This document shows, in pieces, positions 24,282 through 32,219 of a stretch of DNA of 33,460 nt. The stretch is from Selenomonadales bacterium (GTDB lineage Bacteria > Bacillota > Negativicutes > RGIG982), in the NCBI GenBank assembly GCA_017442105.1, contig JAFSAX010000027.1, positions 1-33,460 on the forward strand, given 5' to 3'. The position numbers were made by a program, and so were the translations under genes. The notes beneath the pieces are model-generated. The model made no database searches, was not told the DNA's origin, and saw only the letters and a list, made by a program, of their open reading frames with translations. The stretch's first letter is position 1; the number at the start of each line of letters is the position of its first letter.

Positions 24282-24621
24282 TACCTTCCCGCTTAGTTCT
24301 TTTTTTCACGTTTCGTGGGACAGGATCGTATGCGCATTATTATATGACGTCCCACGCAGGCGTTCAGCCTTGATTTGGCGCGGTCTGCGGGGTTTACGGT
24401 GCACGATGCGTCCGTAGTTTGTCCGTTTTTGTCCCACGTAAAAATTTTAAAAAAATTTCAACTTCAGAAAAAGTCCCTTGCCGTAAGCTCTTTTTCGCTT
24501 CTGTCACAGCTTGTTTTTTTGAGGTATCGCCGTTGATGCCTGCGCTTATGTTGCCAAAGACGGCGCGGTATTTTTTTAGGGTTCTCCGCCTGTTTTGGCA
24601 GTCGGTGATGACGGCTTTTTA
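24282..24621. other. Region upstream of etfB with GTGGGAC repeats
   Basis: There is no proper gene. The 8-mer CGTGGGAC or its complement occurs at 24314-24321 (plus orientation), 24349-24356 and 24431-24438 (minus orientation); the first two form an inverted pair around a 27-nt spacer. A 75-codon minus-strand frame from 24618 to 24394, with gene-like codons but no start codon or SD, may be a gene remnant. Confidence 0.45.
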
Positions 24622-24660
24622 CAAAAAAAGAACAGCCTCTGCCTTAGCAGTCTGTTCTTT
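24622..24660 (-). terminator. Terminator after ogt
   Basis: GAACAG/CTGTTC with an inner CTGC/GCAG stem, followed by a T-run of seven on the minus strand. It overlaps the last base of the ogt stop codon. Confidence 0.85.
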
Positions 24661-25130
24661 CATGTCGCCGCTGTTCTTTCCAGCAGAAGAAGTGTTCTTT
24701 TGATATCTGTTCCGCCCGCGTATCCCGTGAGGTGTCCGTTCGCTCCTATGATGCGGTGGCACGGTACGATGATGTGAAAAGGGTTTTTGTTTTCTGCCAT
24801 GCCGACAGCACGCGCGGCGCGCTCGTTTCCGATCATGCGAGCGATATCTCCGTACGTCGCAGTCCTGCCGTACGGTACGGTGATCGTGGCTTGCCAGACG
24901 GCATGCTGAAACGGTGTGCCTTTCATAGTGAGCGGCAGGTCGAAGGTACGTCTTTCTCCGCGAAAGTATTCGCCGAGTTGTTTTTCGGCTTGGTCTAAGA
25001 TGCGCTCGTCACGTTCGTTTCCTTGCAGACAGGATTCGGGCAGGTGATGCGTACGGACGGCGATGAGTGCGCCGTCATATGCGGCGAGGTAGATGTTGCC
25101 GATGGGCGATGCGATGACTCTGTCTGCCAT
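24660..25130 (-). CDS. ogt: Methylated-DNA-[protein]-cysteine S-methyltransferase
   Basis: A suicide DNA repair protein that removes O6-methyl groups from guanine. The 156-residue protein has the usual two-domain layout and the PCHRIIG active site with acceptor C124; ATYGDIA and an ENP-like NKNPFHI precede it. The stop of the upstream YdcF-like gene lies just before the ATG (two bases between), so translation is probably coupled; a GTG at 25142 is a possible longer start. It closes a two-gene operon. Confidence 0.93.
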   Translation of the reverse strand: MADRVIASPIGNIYLAAYDGALIAVRTHHLPESCLQGNERDERILDQAEKQLGEYFRGERRTFDLPLTMKGTPFQHAVWQATITVPYGRTATYGDIARMIGNERAARAVGMAENKNPFHIIVPCHRIIGANGHLTGYAGGTDIKRTLLLLERTAAT

Positions 25131-25132
25131 GG

Positions 25133-26107
25133 TCACCACCACAAGGAGAGGGCGCAGAGCGTGATCCAGCAGATGGCGACTGCGATGAGTGCACGTCTGT
25201 GTATCCAGATCATATTTTGGTATTCGTTCAATATCTGCACGGCCCAGCGTCCGATGCTCGTCTGATAGCCGAGGACTTCACCGTGAAGGCCGAGTGACTT
25301 GAGTTCGTGCGCAGTACGGCAGACGAGATAGTCTACGGTGATGATGAGTCCGAAGTGGTATGGCTTGACGGCAGGCGGTGCGTCGGCGACTGCGGCGAGG
25401 CGTGCGCGCAGCGTAGTATTGACGGTGTCGAGGTATGTGATATGTTCTGCGTCGATCCCGCGTTCACCGAGATAGTTTTCAGCGGTAAGGGCGGCTTCGG
25501 GTGTCGGCAAGATGATGCGCGGCATCTTGCCGTGTGTATTTTGGCAGATGGAGTGTGCAAGGTCAAGTCGACGGCGAAGGCGCGTCGTCATAATGCCGTC
25601 GGGTGTGAGGGTGTCGACGATAAGGATGTAGTCCCATTTGCTGCGCGAGGGCATGATGTGCGAAAGGAAGGTATAGAGGACGAGGCTGCCGAAGGAGAGG
25701 ACGAAGTAGGCAGATATCATCAAAAGAAGGTGCAAAAATGCGTCCCATACGCTGACGAAGAAGGGACCGCCGATCGTATAGTGAAAGAACGCGATGAGCA
25801 CCCAAGCAAAGAGGCTTGCTCCGACATAGAGCATGGCGATCTTGCGCGGTCTTTTTTTATCGTACAGCTCTTTGGCGGCGACAAGACATACGACCGAGAA
25901 CACGATGCTCGCAAGCGAGAACAAGAGGAGCAGATAACTGAGGAGATAGGTATATGCCCAACCGCTTCCGTCGAGCCATTCCAGACTGCAGACGACAGCT
26001 CCGCACGCAAAGAAAAACAGTCCGATGTTGGCGGTGCGCCGTTTTTCTTGGCGGACAGACAGTACGAACGCGGCGATGCTGATGATGGCGATGATGATGA
26101 ATCCCAT
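25133..26107 (-). CDS. Membrane protein with YdcF/DUF218-like domain
   Basis: A 324-residue protein with about five N-terminal transmembrane helices (roughly 1-160), a cytosolic or exoplasmic domain and one C-terminal helix. The soluble part resembles YdcF/ElyC (DUF218): DYILIVDTLTPDG, then RLRRRLDLA, followed by an E-x-YL region (AENYLGERGI). The usual glycine-rich first strand and the S-G-G-x-G loop are altered. Some family members act in peptidoglycan or polysaccharide metabolism; the role here is unknown. The ATG at 26107 has AAAGGAGG. It is coupled to ogt and starts the operon from its own promoter. Confidence 0.75.
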   Translation of the reverse strand: MGFIIIAIISIAAFVLSVRQEKRRTANIGLFFFACGAVVCSLEWLDGSGWAYTYLLSYLLLLFSLASIVFSVVCLVAAKELYDKKRPRKIAMLYVGASLFAWVLIAFFHYTIGGPFFVSVWDAFLHLLLMISAYFVLSFGSLVLYTFLSHIMPSRSKWDYILIVDTLTPDGIMTTRLRRRLDLAHSICQNTHGKMPRIILPTPEAALTAENYLGERGIDAEHITYLDTVNTTLRARLAAVADAPPAVKPYHFGLIITVDYLVCRTAHELKSLGLHGEVLGYQTSIGRWAVQILNEYQNMIWIHRRALIAVAICWITLCALSLWW

Positions 26108-26161
26108 GGGTGCGCCTCCTTTTGACTTTGAGTACGAGTGCATCTGATATATGTTCTTTTT

Positions 26162-26190
26162 ATTGTATCACAATTTTTTCTGCAATACAA
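26162..26190 (-). promoter_or_regulatory. Sigma-A promoter of ydcF-like gene and ogt
   Basis: TTGTAT (26185-26190), a 17-nt spacer and TACAAT (26162-26167). Confidence 0.7.
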
Positions 26191-26216
26191 AAAAGCGACC
26201 AAAAAGGTCGCTTTTC
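26188..26216 (-). terminator. Terminator after the secreted unknown protein
   Basis: AAGCGACC/GGTCGCTT stem with a TTTTT loop, followed by T residues on the minus strand. It abuts the next promoter. Confidence 0.85.
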
Positions 26217-26222
26217 ATCGTT

Positions 26223-27206
26223 TTATTCATTTTTCGGTGTCGGCTCGGTACTCTTTTTTTCTTGCAGAACAGTCGTTCCCTTCTTCGCCTCGTATATGCT
26301 TCCTTTGGCGGTTGCTGTTTTTACGATATCATCAGGTACAGCCGAGAATTCTGCCTCACCGACTTCGATGATGGTAAGTTTCATCGAATCTGTTTTGAGG
26401 AATGCTTCTGCCAACGCGCCCATTTTATATTCTTCATTTTCTTGGCTCGTGTCCATTGCTGTTGCAAAAATATGTGTCATGGCGTTCATCTGCGGTGCCA
26501 GTTGCGTCTGCATGCCGACGATCTTGCCGCCTGCTACCATGACCATCATTTTAACAGCTTCGGTATCCTTCCACGTTTCGAGCAGTTCCTTTGTAAGGTT
26601 ACGCATCATTTTTTGTTTTTCCGTTTCGGCAGTCGGCTCAGTCGTCGGCTCGCCTTCCGGCGGAAGTGTATCTTCTTTTTCATGGTATTTTTTTATGCTG
26701 TTATAAAAGGCGCGTCCGTCGAGCGTTACGTGATAGAGTTGTTTGTCGTCATCTTTGTCGAGCAGTTTGACACTGCGAACGAATTCGTCGAACGATAAGA
26801 GCAAGGAGGATATCTCTTCTACGTCACCGCTCGGCAAGGTTTCTTCATAGCATACCCATTCGTTCTTTGTACCGTCCTCTGTGTATTTCTCCTCTTCCGT
26901 ATAGATGCGAAGCGTGTCACCGTCCTTAAGAAGATAGCTCGTCGTTGTTCTTGTCTTGCCGAACATCGTCATAGAGTCTTCGCTGCGCATGAAGAACGGC
27001 TCTCGTTTGACATCTATGATGCTGCTGTTTTTTATCGTTCCGAACAGTGCCATTTTCGTATCGACTATGACATGATAGCGCGCGTTGCCGAAGGTCTGAT
27101 CTTCCCATATTTGCTTCAAGTCACTTTTGGGCGATGCGAATGCGGTGGTACTGATGACGAGAAGACAGAGCATCAAAAGTCCGATCAAATTTATGTTACG
27201 TTTCAT
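26223..27206 (-). CDS. Secreted protein of unknown function
   Basis: I do not recognise this 327-residue protein. It has a signal peptide (about residues 1-24: basic start, leucine-rich core, TTAFA before S25) and no lipobox. The mature part has repeated beta-rich stretches (IIDVKREPFFMRSED, SYLLKDGDTLRIY), a Pro/Glu/Thr-rich linker near residues 185-200 and a charged C-terminal tail. Lengths and strand patterns recall outer-membrane-lipoprotein-carrier-like folds (LolA/DUF6612-type), but this is a guess. The start is the ATG at 27206; the SD is weak. It has its own promoter and terminator, so it is monocistronic. Confidence 0.7.
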   Translation of the reverse strand: MKRNINLIGLLMLCLLVISTTAFASPKSDLKQIWEDQTFGNARYHVIVDTKMALFGTIKNSSIIDVKREPFFMRSEDSMTMFGKTRTTTSYLLKDGDTLRIYTEEEKYTEDGTKNEWVCYEETLPSGDVEEISSLLLSFDEFVRSVKLLDKDDDKQLYHVTLDGRAFYNSIKKYHEKEDTLPPEGEPTTEPTAETEKQKMMRNLTKELLETWKDTEAVKMMVMVAGGKIVGMQTQLAPQMNAMTHIFATAMDTSQENEEYKMGALAEAFLKTDSMKLTIIEVGEAEFSAVPDDIVKTATAKGSIYEAKKGTTVLQEKKSTEPTPKNE

Positions 27207-27234
27207 AGCAGTACACTTCTTTCGTTTTTTCTTC

Positions 27235-27263
27235 ATCATATCACTTCATGCTGCTCCTGTCGA
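27235..27263 (-). promoter_or_regulatory. Sigma-A promoter of the secreted unknown protein
   Basis: TCGACA (27258-27263), a 17-nt spacer and TATGAT (27235-27240). It begins right after the metQ terminator. Confidence 0.7.
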
Positions 27264-27264
27264 T

Positions 27265-27301
27265 ACAAAAACAGCCCGCCCATATTCGGGCAGGCTGTTT
27301 G
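27265..27301 (-). terminator. Terminator of the met operon
   Basis: AACAGCC/GGCTGTT with an inner GCCC/GGGC stem, followed by TTTTTG on the minus strand. Confidence 0.88.
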
Positions 27302-27318
27302 ATGCTTTATATCGCTTT

Positions 27319-28134
27319 TTAGAATGTTGCTGCGATAGAGCCTTTGTATTTTTCTTCGATGAATTTTTTGACTTCCGGGCTGGTGAGTGCTTTGACGAGT
27401 TTCTGGATCTCAGGTCTCGATTCGTCACCTGTACGTACTACGAGGATGTTTGCATACGGGGATTCTTTGTCTTCCATTACGATAGCATCGCGCATCGGAA
27501 TGAGGTCAGCTTCCATAGCGAAGTTGGTGTTGATGACTGCGATCGCTACGTCATCGAGTACACGCGGGAGCTGCGGAGCTTCGAGTTCGGTGATCTTGAT
27601 CTTTTTCGGATTGGCAACGATGTCTGCTACAGATGCCGTGATCGTTACGCCGTCTTTGAGCGTGATAACGCCATGTTTCGCGAGAAGAAGGAGTGCACGA
27701 CCGCCGTTTGTCGGGTCGTTCGGGATCGCTACTTCTGCACCTTCAGCAAGTTCGCTCAAGGCTTTTACTTTTTTGGAGTATACACCCATCGGTTCGATGT
27801 GGATCGGTGCTACGCTCGTAAGTTTGAGGTTACGTTCGGAGCAGAATTTGTCGAGGTACGGTTTGTGCTGGAAGAAGTTTGCGTCGAGCTGTTTGTCAGC
27901 TACTGCCGTATTCGGGATTACGTAGTCAGTCATTTCTACGATCTCTACTACTACGCCTTCTTTTTCAAGCATCGGTTTTACGATATTGAGGATTTCAGCG
28001 TGCGGTACCGGTGTTGCGCCAACTTTGATGGTCGCTTTACCGTCTGCCGGTGCTGCTGCTTTGTCTGCGCCACAGCCTGCGAATGCGAGCATTGCGGTAA
28101 GGCAGAGCGCGAGTACGAGCATCAGTTTTTTCAT
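27319..28134 (-). CDS. metQ: Methionine ABC transporter substrate-binding lipoprotein (copy 1)
   Basis: A 271-residue NLPA/MetQ-family lipoprotein that delivers methionine to MetNI. The signal peptide ends in a lipobox LAFAGC (C21). The family signature PHAEIL, PNDPTNGGRALLLL and NTNFA follow. It is the last gene of the five-gene met operon and the second of its two MetQ genes, 28 nt after metI. The SD is AAGGTGGG. The two copies may differ in ligand (for example D- or modified methionine). Confidence 0.93.
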   Translation of the reverse strand: MKKLMLVLALCLTAMLAFAGCGADKAAAPADGKATIKVGATPVPHAEILNIVKPMLEKEGVVVEIVEMTDYVIPNTAVADKQLDANFFQHKPYLDKFCSERNLKLTSVAPIHIEPMGVYSKKVKALSELAEGAEVAIPNDPTNGGRALLLLAKHGVITLKDGVTITASVADIVANPKKIKITELEAPQLPRVLDDVAIAVINTNFAMEADLIPMRDAIVMEDKESPYANILVVRTGDESRPEIQKLVKALTSPEVKKFIEEKYKGSIAATF

Positions 28135-28162
28135 GAGGTTTTCCCACCTTTTCTTTTTTTGA

Positions 28163-28825
28163 TTAGAGGTTACGTTTATTCAGACGGCGCGAGGCATAGT
28201 CCCCGACCGATTGAACCACTTGTACCATGATGATGAGAATGACAACGGTGATGATCATGACATCTGCTTGGAATCTCTGATAACCGTAGCGGATCGCAAG
28301 GTCACCAAGACCGCCGCCGCCGACTGCACCTGCCATCGCCGAGCAACCGATAAGGTTGATGATGGTGATGGTGATACCCGAGATGATGGAAGGCATCGCT
28401 TCGGGGATCATGACTTTGGTGATGATCTGCCACGGAGTTGCACCCATGGACTGTGCTGCTTCGATAACGCCGCCGTCAACTTCTTTTAAGGATGTTTCGA
28501 CAAGACGCGCGATGAACGGTGCGGCTGCGATGCAGAGCGGTACCATTGCCGCGGCTGTACCGATGGATGTACCGACGATCATACGCGTGAGCGGAATGAT
28601 GGCTACCATCAAGATGATGAACGGGGTGGAACGTGTTGCATTGACGATCCAGCCGAGCACACGGTTGATACCGAGATTCTGAAGGATACCGCCGCGGTCG
28701 GTACAAACGAGGATAACGCCGAGCGGGATACCTGCTGCTGTTGCGATAACGGTCGATAATGCGACCATGTAGATCGTTTCCCAGAGGGATTTAAGGAGAA
28801 GTGCATTCATCTCAGGCGATAACAT
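28163..28825 (-). CDS. metI: Methionine ABC transporter permease
   Basis: A 220-residue permease with five predicted transmembrane helices. The EAA-type loop region (IEAAQSMGATPWQIITKVMIPEA) contacts the MetN ATPase. The ATG at 28825 overlaps metN by 14 nt and its SD, GGAGGTGA, lies inside metN, so the two are translated together. Confidence 0.94.
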   Translation of the reverse strand: MLSPEMNALLLKSLWETIYMVALSTVIATAAGIPLGVILVCTDRGGILQNLGINRVLGWIVNATRSTPFIILMVAIIPLTRMIVGTSIGTAAAMVPLCIAAAPFIARLVETSLKEVDGGVIEAAQSMGATPWQIITKVMIPEAMPSIISGITITIINLIGCSAMAGAVGGGGLGDLAIRYGYQRFQADVMIITVVILIIMVQVVQSVGDYASRRLNKRNL

Positions 28826-29855
28826 AGCCGATCACCTCCACGCCGAGTTTTTGCTGATGCAGGTAGTCGAGACTTGCCTGGATATCTGCATCATCGCCCG
28901 ACAGCTCGATGATGAGCGTGCCGTACGCTGTGTTTTGTATCTGGTCGATGTTGCCGTAAATGATGTTGACATCTACGCCTTTGTCGCGAATGAGTCGGCT
29001 CATGACAGGTTCGTCTGCGCTGTCACCTACGAAGGAAAGACGAAGTACAAGGTTACTGCCTTCAACAGGTGTGTCGGACAGTTCAACATCCGCAAGGAAC
29101 GGCGGAAGTTCGTGGCTGATGACAGTGCTGATGAATTCGCGCGTGATCTGCTGTTTCGGATGCATGAACACTTCTGCAACAGGGCCTTCTTCAACGATGT
29201 TACCGCCGCCGATAACGGCTACTCTGTGGCAGATCTCTTTGATTACGTGCATCTCATGTGTGATAAGTACGATCGTAAGTTTGAGCTTCTCGTTGATATC
29301 TTTCAAGAGATTGAGGATCGATTTGGTCGTCTGCGGGTCGAGTGCACTCGTTGCTTCGTCGCAAAGAAGCACTTTCGGGTCGCTGGCAAGCGCACGCGCG
29401 ATACCGACACGCTGTTTCTGACCGCCCGAGAGCTGGGACGGATACTGATTGCGTTTGTCCGCAAGGCCTACGAGCTCAAGGAGCGGAAGAACTTTGGCTT
29501 CGATCTCGGCTTTTTTCTTGCCGACGAGTTCGAGCGGGAATGCGACGTTGTCGAATACGGTACGCGACGAGAGAAGATTGAAGTGCTGGAAGATCATACT
29601 GATATCCTTGCGTGCCGAACGAAGACGACTGTCGTTCATTTTCGTAAGGTCTTCTCCATCTACGATGACGCTGCCGCTCGTCGGACGTTCAAGCATATTC
29701 ATACAACGAACGAGTGTCGATTTGCCCGCGCCGCTTTCGCCAATGATGCCGAATATCTCACCTTCTGCAACGTGAAGATTGACACCGCGAAGCGCTGTTA
29801 CACGGCGGCCGCCGCTGGCTTCGTATGTTTTTTCAAGGTCTACTATCTTTATCAT
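28812..29855 (-). CDS. metN: Methionine ABC transporter ATP-binding protein
   Basis: The ATPase of the methionine importer. The 347-residue protein has Walker A GESGAGKS (39-46), signature LSGGQKQR (142-149), Walker B VLLCDE (162-167), and a C-terminal NIL domain (about 270-347) that senses methionine and inhibits transport. The start follows AGGAGG at an unusually long 12-nt spacing. It lies 22 nt after metQ copy 2. Confidence 0.95.
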   Translation of the reverse strand: MIKIVDLEKTYEASGGRRVTALRGVNLHVAEGEIFGIIGESGAGKSTLVRCMNMLERPTSGSVIVDGEDLTKMNDSRLRSARKDISMIFQHFNLLSSRTVFDNVAFPLELVGKKKAEIEAKVLPLLELVGLADKRNQYPSQLSGGQKQRVGIARALASDPKVLLCDEATSALDPQTTKSILNLLKDINEKLKLTIVLITHEMHVIKEICHRVAVIGGGNIVEEGPVAEVFMHPKQQITREFISTVISHELPPFLADVELSDTPVEGSNLVLRLSFVGDSADEPVMSRLIRDKGVDVNIIYGNIDQIQNTAYGTLIIELSGDDADIQASLDYLHQQKLGVEVIGYVIA

Positions 29856-29877
29856 TTATTTGTATTGCCTCCTACTG

Positions 29878-30702
29878 TTACCAACCAACGACTACCGAGC
29901 CTTTGAAGTGATCGTTGATAAATGTTTTGATCTCGTCCGACTGATATGCCGAAACGAATTCTTTTACGAACGGTTTATCTTTGTCCTCTGTGCGAACAAC
30001 GATGAGGTTGACGTACGGAGAATCGGAACTTTCGATAACGAGAGCATCTTTCGTCGGAACAAGACCTGCTGCGATCGCATAGTTCGTATTGACGACTGCG
30101 AAGTCAACATCCTGGAGCGCACGCGTGATCTGTGCCGCTTCCATTTCCTGAATAACAAGGTTTTTCGGATTCGATACGATGTCTACGACCATTGCTTCAT
30201 AGCCGACACCGTCTTTGAGTTTGATAAGGCCTGCCGCTTCAAGAAGCTTAAGTGCGCGACCGCCGTTCGTCGGATCGTTCGGGATCGGTACAGTTGCGCC
30301 GTCTTTGATCTCGCCGAGCGATTTGATCTTAGACGAGTAGATACCCATCGGATAGATGACCGTCTTGCCGACCGGTGTCAATTTGTAACCGCGGTCTTTG
30401 ATCTGATGTTTGAGGAACGGTTCGTGCTGATAGCTGTTGATCGCGATCTCTTTATTATCAAGTGCCATGTTCGGCTGTACAAAGTCGCTGAATTCTACGA
30501 CTTCGATCTTCATACCGCGCTTTGCGGCTACTTTTTTGACTTCGTCCATAATTTCGGCGTGCGGACCTGCCGTTACACCGACTTTAAGTACTTCGGCATT
30601 CGATGCGTTATCTTTTTTATCTGCGCCGCAGCCCGCAAAAAGTGCCATACCCAAGACACACGCCGCACCGACGCAGACGAATTTTTTTAACCATTTATTC
30701 AT
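29878..30702 (-). CDS. metQ: Methionine ABC transporter substrate-binding lipoprotein (copy 2)
   Basis: A 274-residue MetQ-family lipoprotein, signal peptide with lipobox LFAGC and the same PHAEIM and PNDPTNGGRALKLL signatures as copy 1. The ATG at 30702 follows GAAGGGA; an upstream ATG at 30732 has no SD. It sits between the aminotransferase and metN. It is clearly divergent from copy 1, so the pair is not a recent tandem duplication. Confidence 0.93.
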   Translation of the reverse strand: MNKWLKKFVCVGAACVLGMALFAGCGADKKDNASNAEVLKVGVTAGPHAEIMDEVKKVAAKRGMKIEVVEFSDFVQPNMALDNKEIAINSYQHEPFLKHQIKDRGYKLTPVGKTVIYPMGIYSSKIKSLGEIKDGATVPIPNDPTNGGRALKLLEAAGLIKLKDGVGYEAMVVDIVSNPKNLVIQEMEAAQITRALQDVDFAVVNTNYAIAAGLVPTKDALVIESSDSPYVNLIVVRTEDKDKPFVKEFVSAYQSDEIKTFINDHFKGSVVVGW

Positions 30703-30745
30703 TGTAATCCCTTCTTTCTTTATGTCAAGCAAATTTTTTCAGAAA

Positions 30746-31924
30746 TCATGCTTTGCGGTAGCCTTTGAGCTTTTCAAGACGCTCTGCCGCCGCTTCGAGT
30801 GTCGCCATCTGTTTGCAGAAGCAGAAGCGAACGAATTTTTTGCCGTCTTTTTCACCGTCACGGTAGAAGGTCGAGCCCGGAACGACTGCGACACCAATCT
30901 TTTCGGTGAGGAAAAAGGCGAATTCTACATCATCATCATAGCCGAAGTTCGAGATGTCTGCCATGATGTAATATGCGCCTTTCGGTACGATGCAGTGAAA
31001 GCCCGCATCGGTAAGGACTTTGAGGAAGTAGTCGCGGCGTGCACCGTAGAAGTCGATGAGATGTTCTTGGTAGTACGATTCATCGAAACGGAACGCTTCG
31101 GCAACTGCCATTTGCAGCGGAGCCGCAGCACCGACAGTCAAAAAGTCGTGTACTTTGCGAATGGCATCGGTAAGTACGTGCGATGCCGTTACAAAACCGA
31201 TTCGCCAGCCTGTGACGCTGTACGTTTTCGATACGCTGTTGACTGCAATGCATCGGTCGAACATATCGGGAAGCGTCCACATCGGGATATGTTTTTCACC
31301 GTCATAGACGATGTGTTCGTAGATCTCGTCGGTAATGGCAAGTGTGTCGTACTTTTTGCAAAGGTCTGCGATGAACGTCATTTCCTCAAGCGAGAATACC
31401 TTGCCTGTCGGGTTGTTCGGCGTATTGATGATAATGGCTTTCGTCTTTTCGTTGAAAAGGCCTGCCAGTTCATCGTGGTCGAACGAGTAATCGGGTGCAT
31501 TGAGCTTGATATAGCGCGGTGTCGCGCCGCAAAGCACGACGTCTGCACCGTAGTTTTCGTAGAACGGTTCAAAGATGATAACTTCATCGCCGGGGTTGAT
31601 CGTCGCGAGAAGCGTTGCGATCATGCCTTCGGTCGCACCACAGCATACGGTGATCTGACCTTCGGGATCGAGCGTGACGCCGTAGTCGCGCTGTACTTTG
31701 TAGACGATGGCATCACGAAGCTGTTTCGTACCCCACGTGATGGCGTACTGGTTATGGTTGTTGTCGATGGCACGATGGGCGGCATCCTTGAGTGCCTGCG
31801 GTGCAGGAAAATCAGGGAACCCCTGCGCAAGGTTGATGGCTTGGTGTTTATTCGCCACACGCGACATTTCACGAATGACCGATTCGGTGAATTGTTTTGC
31901 TTTGAATGAAGTGAAATCTCTCAA
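30746..31924 (-). CDS. Class I PLP-dependent aminotransferase
   Basis: A 392-residue fold-type I aminotransferase (AspAT subgroup Ib-like, near methionine/kynurenine aminotransferases). Landmarks are NLAQGFPDFPAP, NTPNNPTGKVF, TDEIYEH and the PLP lysine in NSVSKTYSVTGWRIGF. The substrate is not visible, but the SAM riboswitch and the downstream metQNI genes suggest methionine metabolism, for instance 2-keto-4-methylthiobutyrate transamination. The start is uncertain: TTG at 31924 has AAAGGA 8 nt upstream, while the ATG at 31933 has the same SD directly against it. It is the first gene of the met operon. Confidence 0.88.
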   Translation of the reverse strand: MRDFTSFKAKQFTESVIREMSRVANKHQAINLAQGFPDFPAPQALKDAAHRAIDNNHNQYAITWGTKQLRDAIVYKVQRDYGVTLDPEGQITVCCGATEGMIATLLATINPGDEVIIFEPFYENYGADVVLCGATPRYIKLNAPDYSFDHDELAGLFNEKTKAIIINTPNNPTGKVFSLEEMTFIADLCKKYDTLAITDEIYEHIVYDGEKHIPMWTLPDMFDRCIAVNSVSKTYSVTGWRIGFVTASHVLTDAIRKVHDFLTVGAAAPLQMAVAEAFRFDESYYQEHLIDFYGARRDYFLKVLTDAGFHCIVPKGAYYIMADISNFGYDDDVEFAFFLTEKIGVAVVPGSTFYRDGEKDGKKFVRFCFCKQMATLEAAAERLEKLKGYRKA

Positions 31925-31941
31925 GATATCCATCCTTTCGT

Positions 31942-31978
31942 ACAAAAAAAGACTCTTTTCACAGAGAAAAGAGTCTTG
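31942..31978 (-). terminator. SAM riboswitch expression-platform terminator
   Basis: AAGACTCTTTT/AAAAGAGTCTT (11 bp) followed by T7, ending just before the aminotransferase SD. Its 5' arm can instead pair with the aptamer P1 strand, so it is an attenuator. Confidence 0.9.
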
Positions 31979-31998
31979 CTTGTTTACTGTCGTCTTTT

Positions 31999-32099
31999 CT
32001 CTCATCTACCAGGCATCTGCCTGCTGGATTTGGCACCACTGCATCTCTGCCGGTTGCCGGGCGTCATCGGGCCAGTCCCTCGACCTCTCTCGATAAGAG
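31999..32099 (-). promoter_or_regulatory. SAM-I (S-box) riboswitch aptamer
   Basis: The conserved S-box core is readable on the minus strand: CTTATCGAGAGAGGT, GAGGGACTGGCCC, GATGACGCCCGGCAACC, then the distal hairpins. P1 pairs CTCTTATC (32092-32099) with GATGAGAG (31999-32006). A 10-nt stretch of the P1 3' strand (31993-32002) is perfectly complementary to 31963-31972 in the terminator 5' arm, forming the antiterminator. With SAM bound the terminator forms and the met operon is shut off. Confidence 0.95.
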
Positions 32100-32126
32100 T
32101 ATTTTTGCGGTTATTTTATAGTGTAC

Positions 32127-32155
32127 ATCTTAACATGATTGACTTTTTCTGTCAA
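32127..32155 (-). promoter_or_regulatory. Sigma-A promoter of the met operon
   Basis: A perfect TTGACA (32150-32155), a 17-nt spacer and TAAGAT (32127-32132). Transcription would start about 20 nt before the riboswitch. Confidence 0.85.
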
Positions 32156-32165
32156 GTTTATTTCG

Positions 32166-32188
32166 ACAAAAAATCGCCCTCCGAGCGT
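32166..32188 (-). terminator. Candidate terminator of the M20 hydrolase gene
   Basis: A short CGCTC/GGGCG stem (one G-T pair) is followed by ATTTTTT on the minus strand. Confidence 0.5.
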
Positions 32189-32219
32189 TACATATCAACG
32201 GTCGGCACGTGTTTTGCCC

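Noticed and set aside
24419-24703. A 94-codon plus-strand frame upstream of etfB
   Set aside because: It crosses the ogt terminator and the ogt 3' end, has no SD and is low in complexity.
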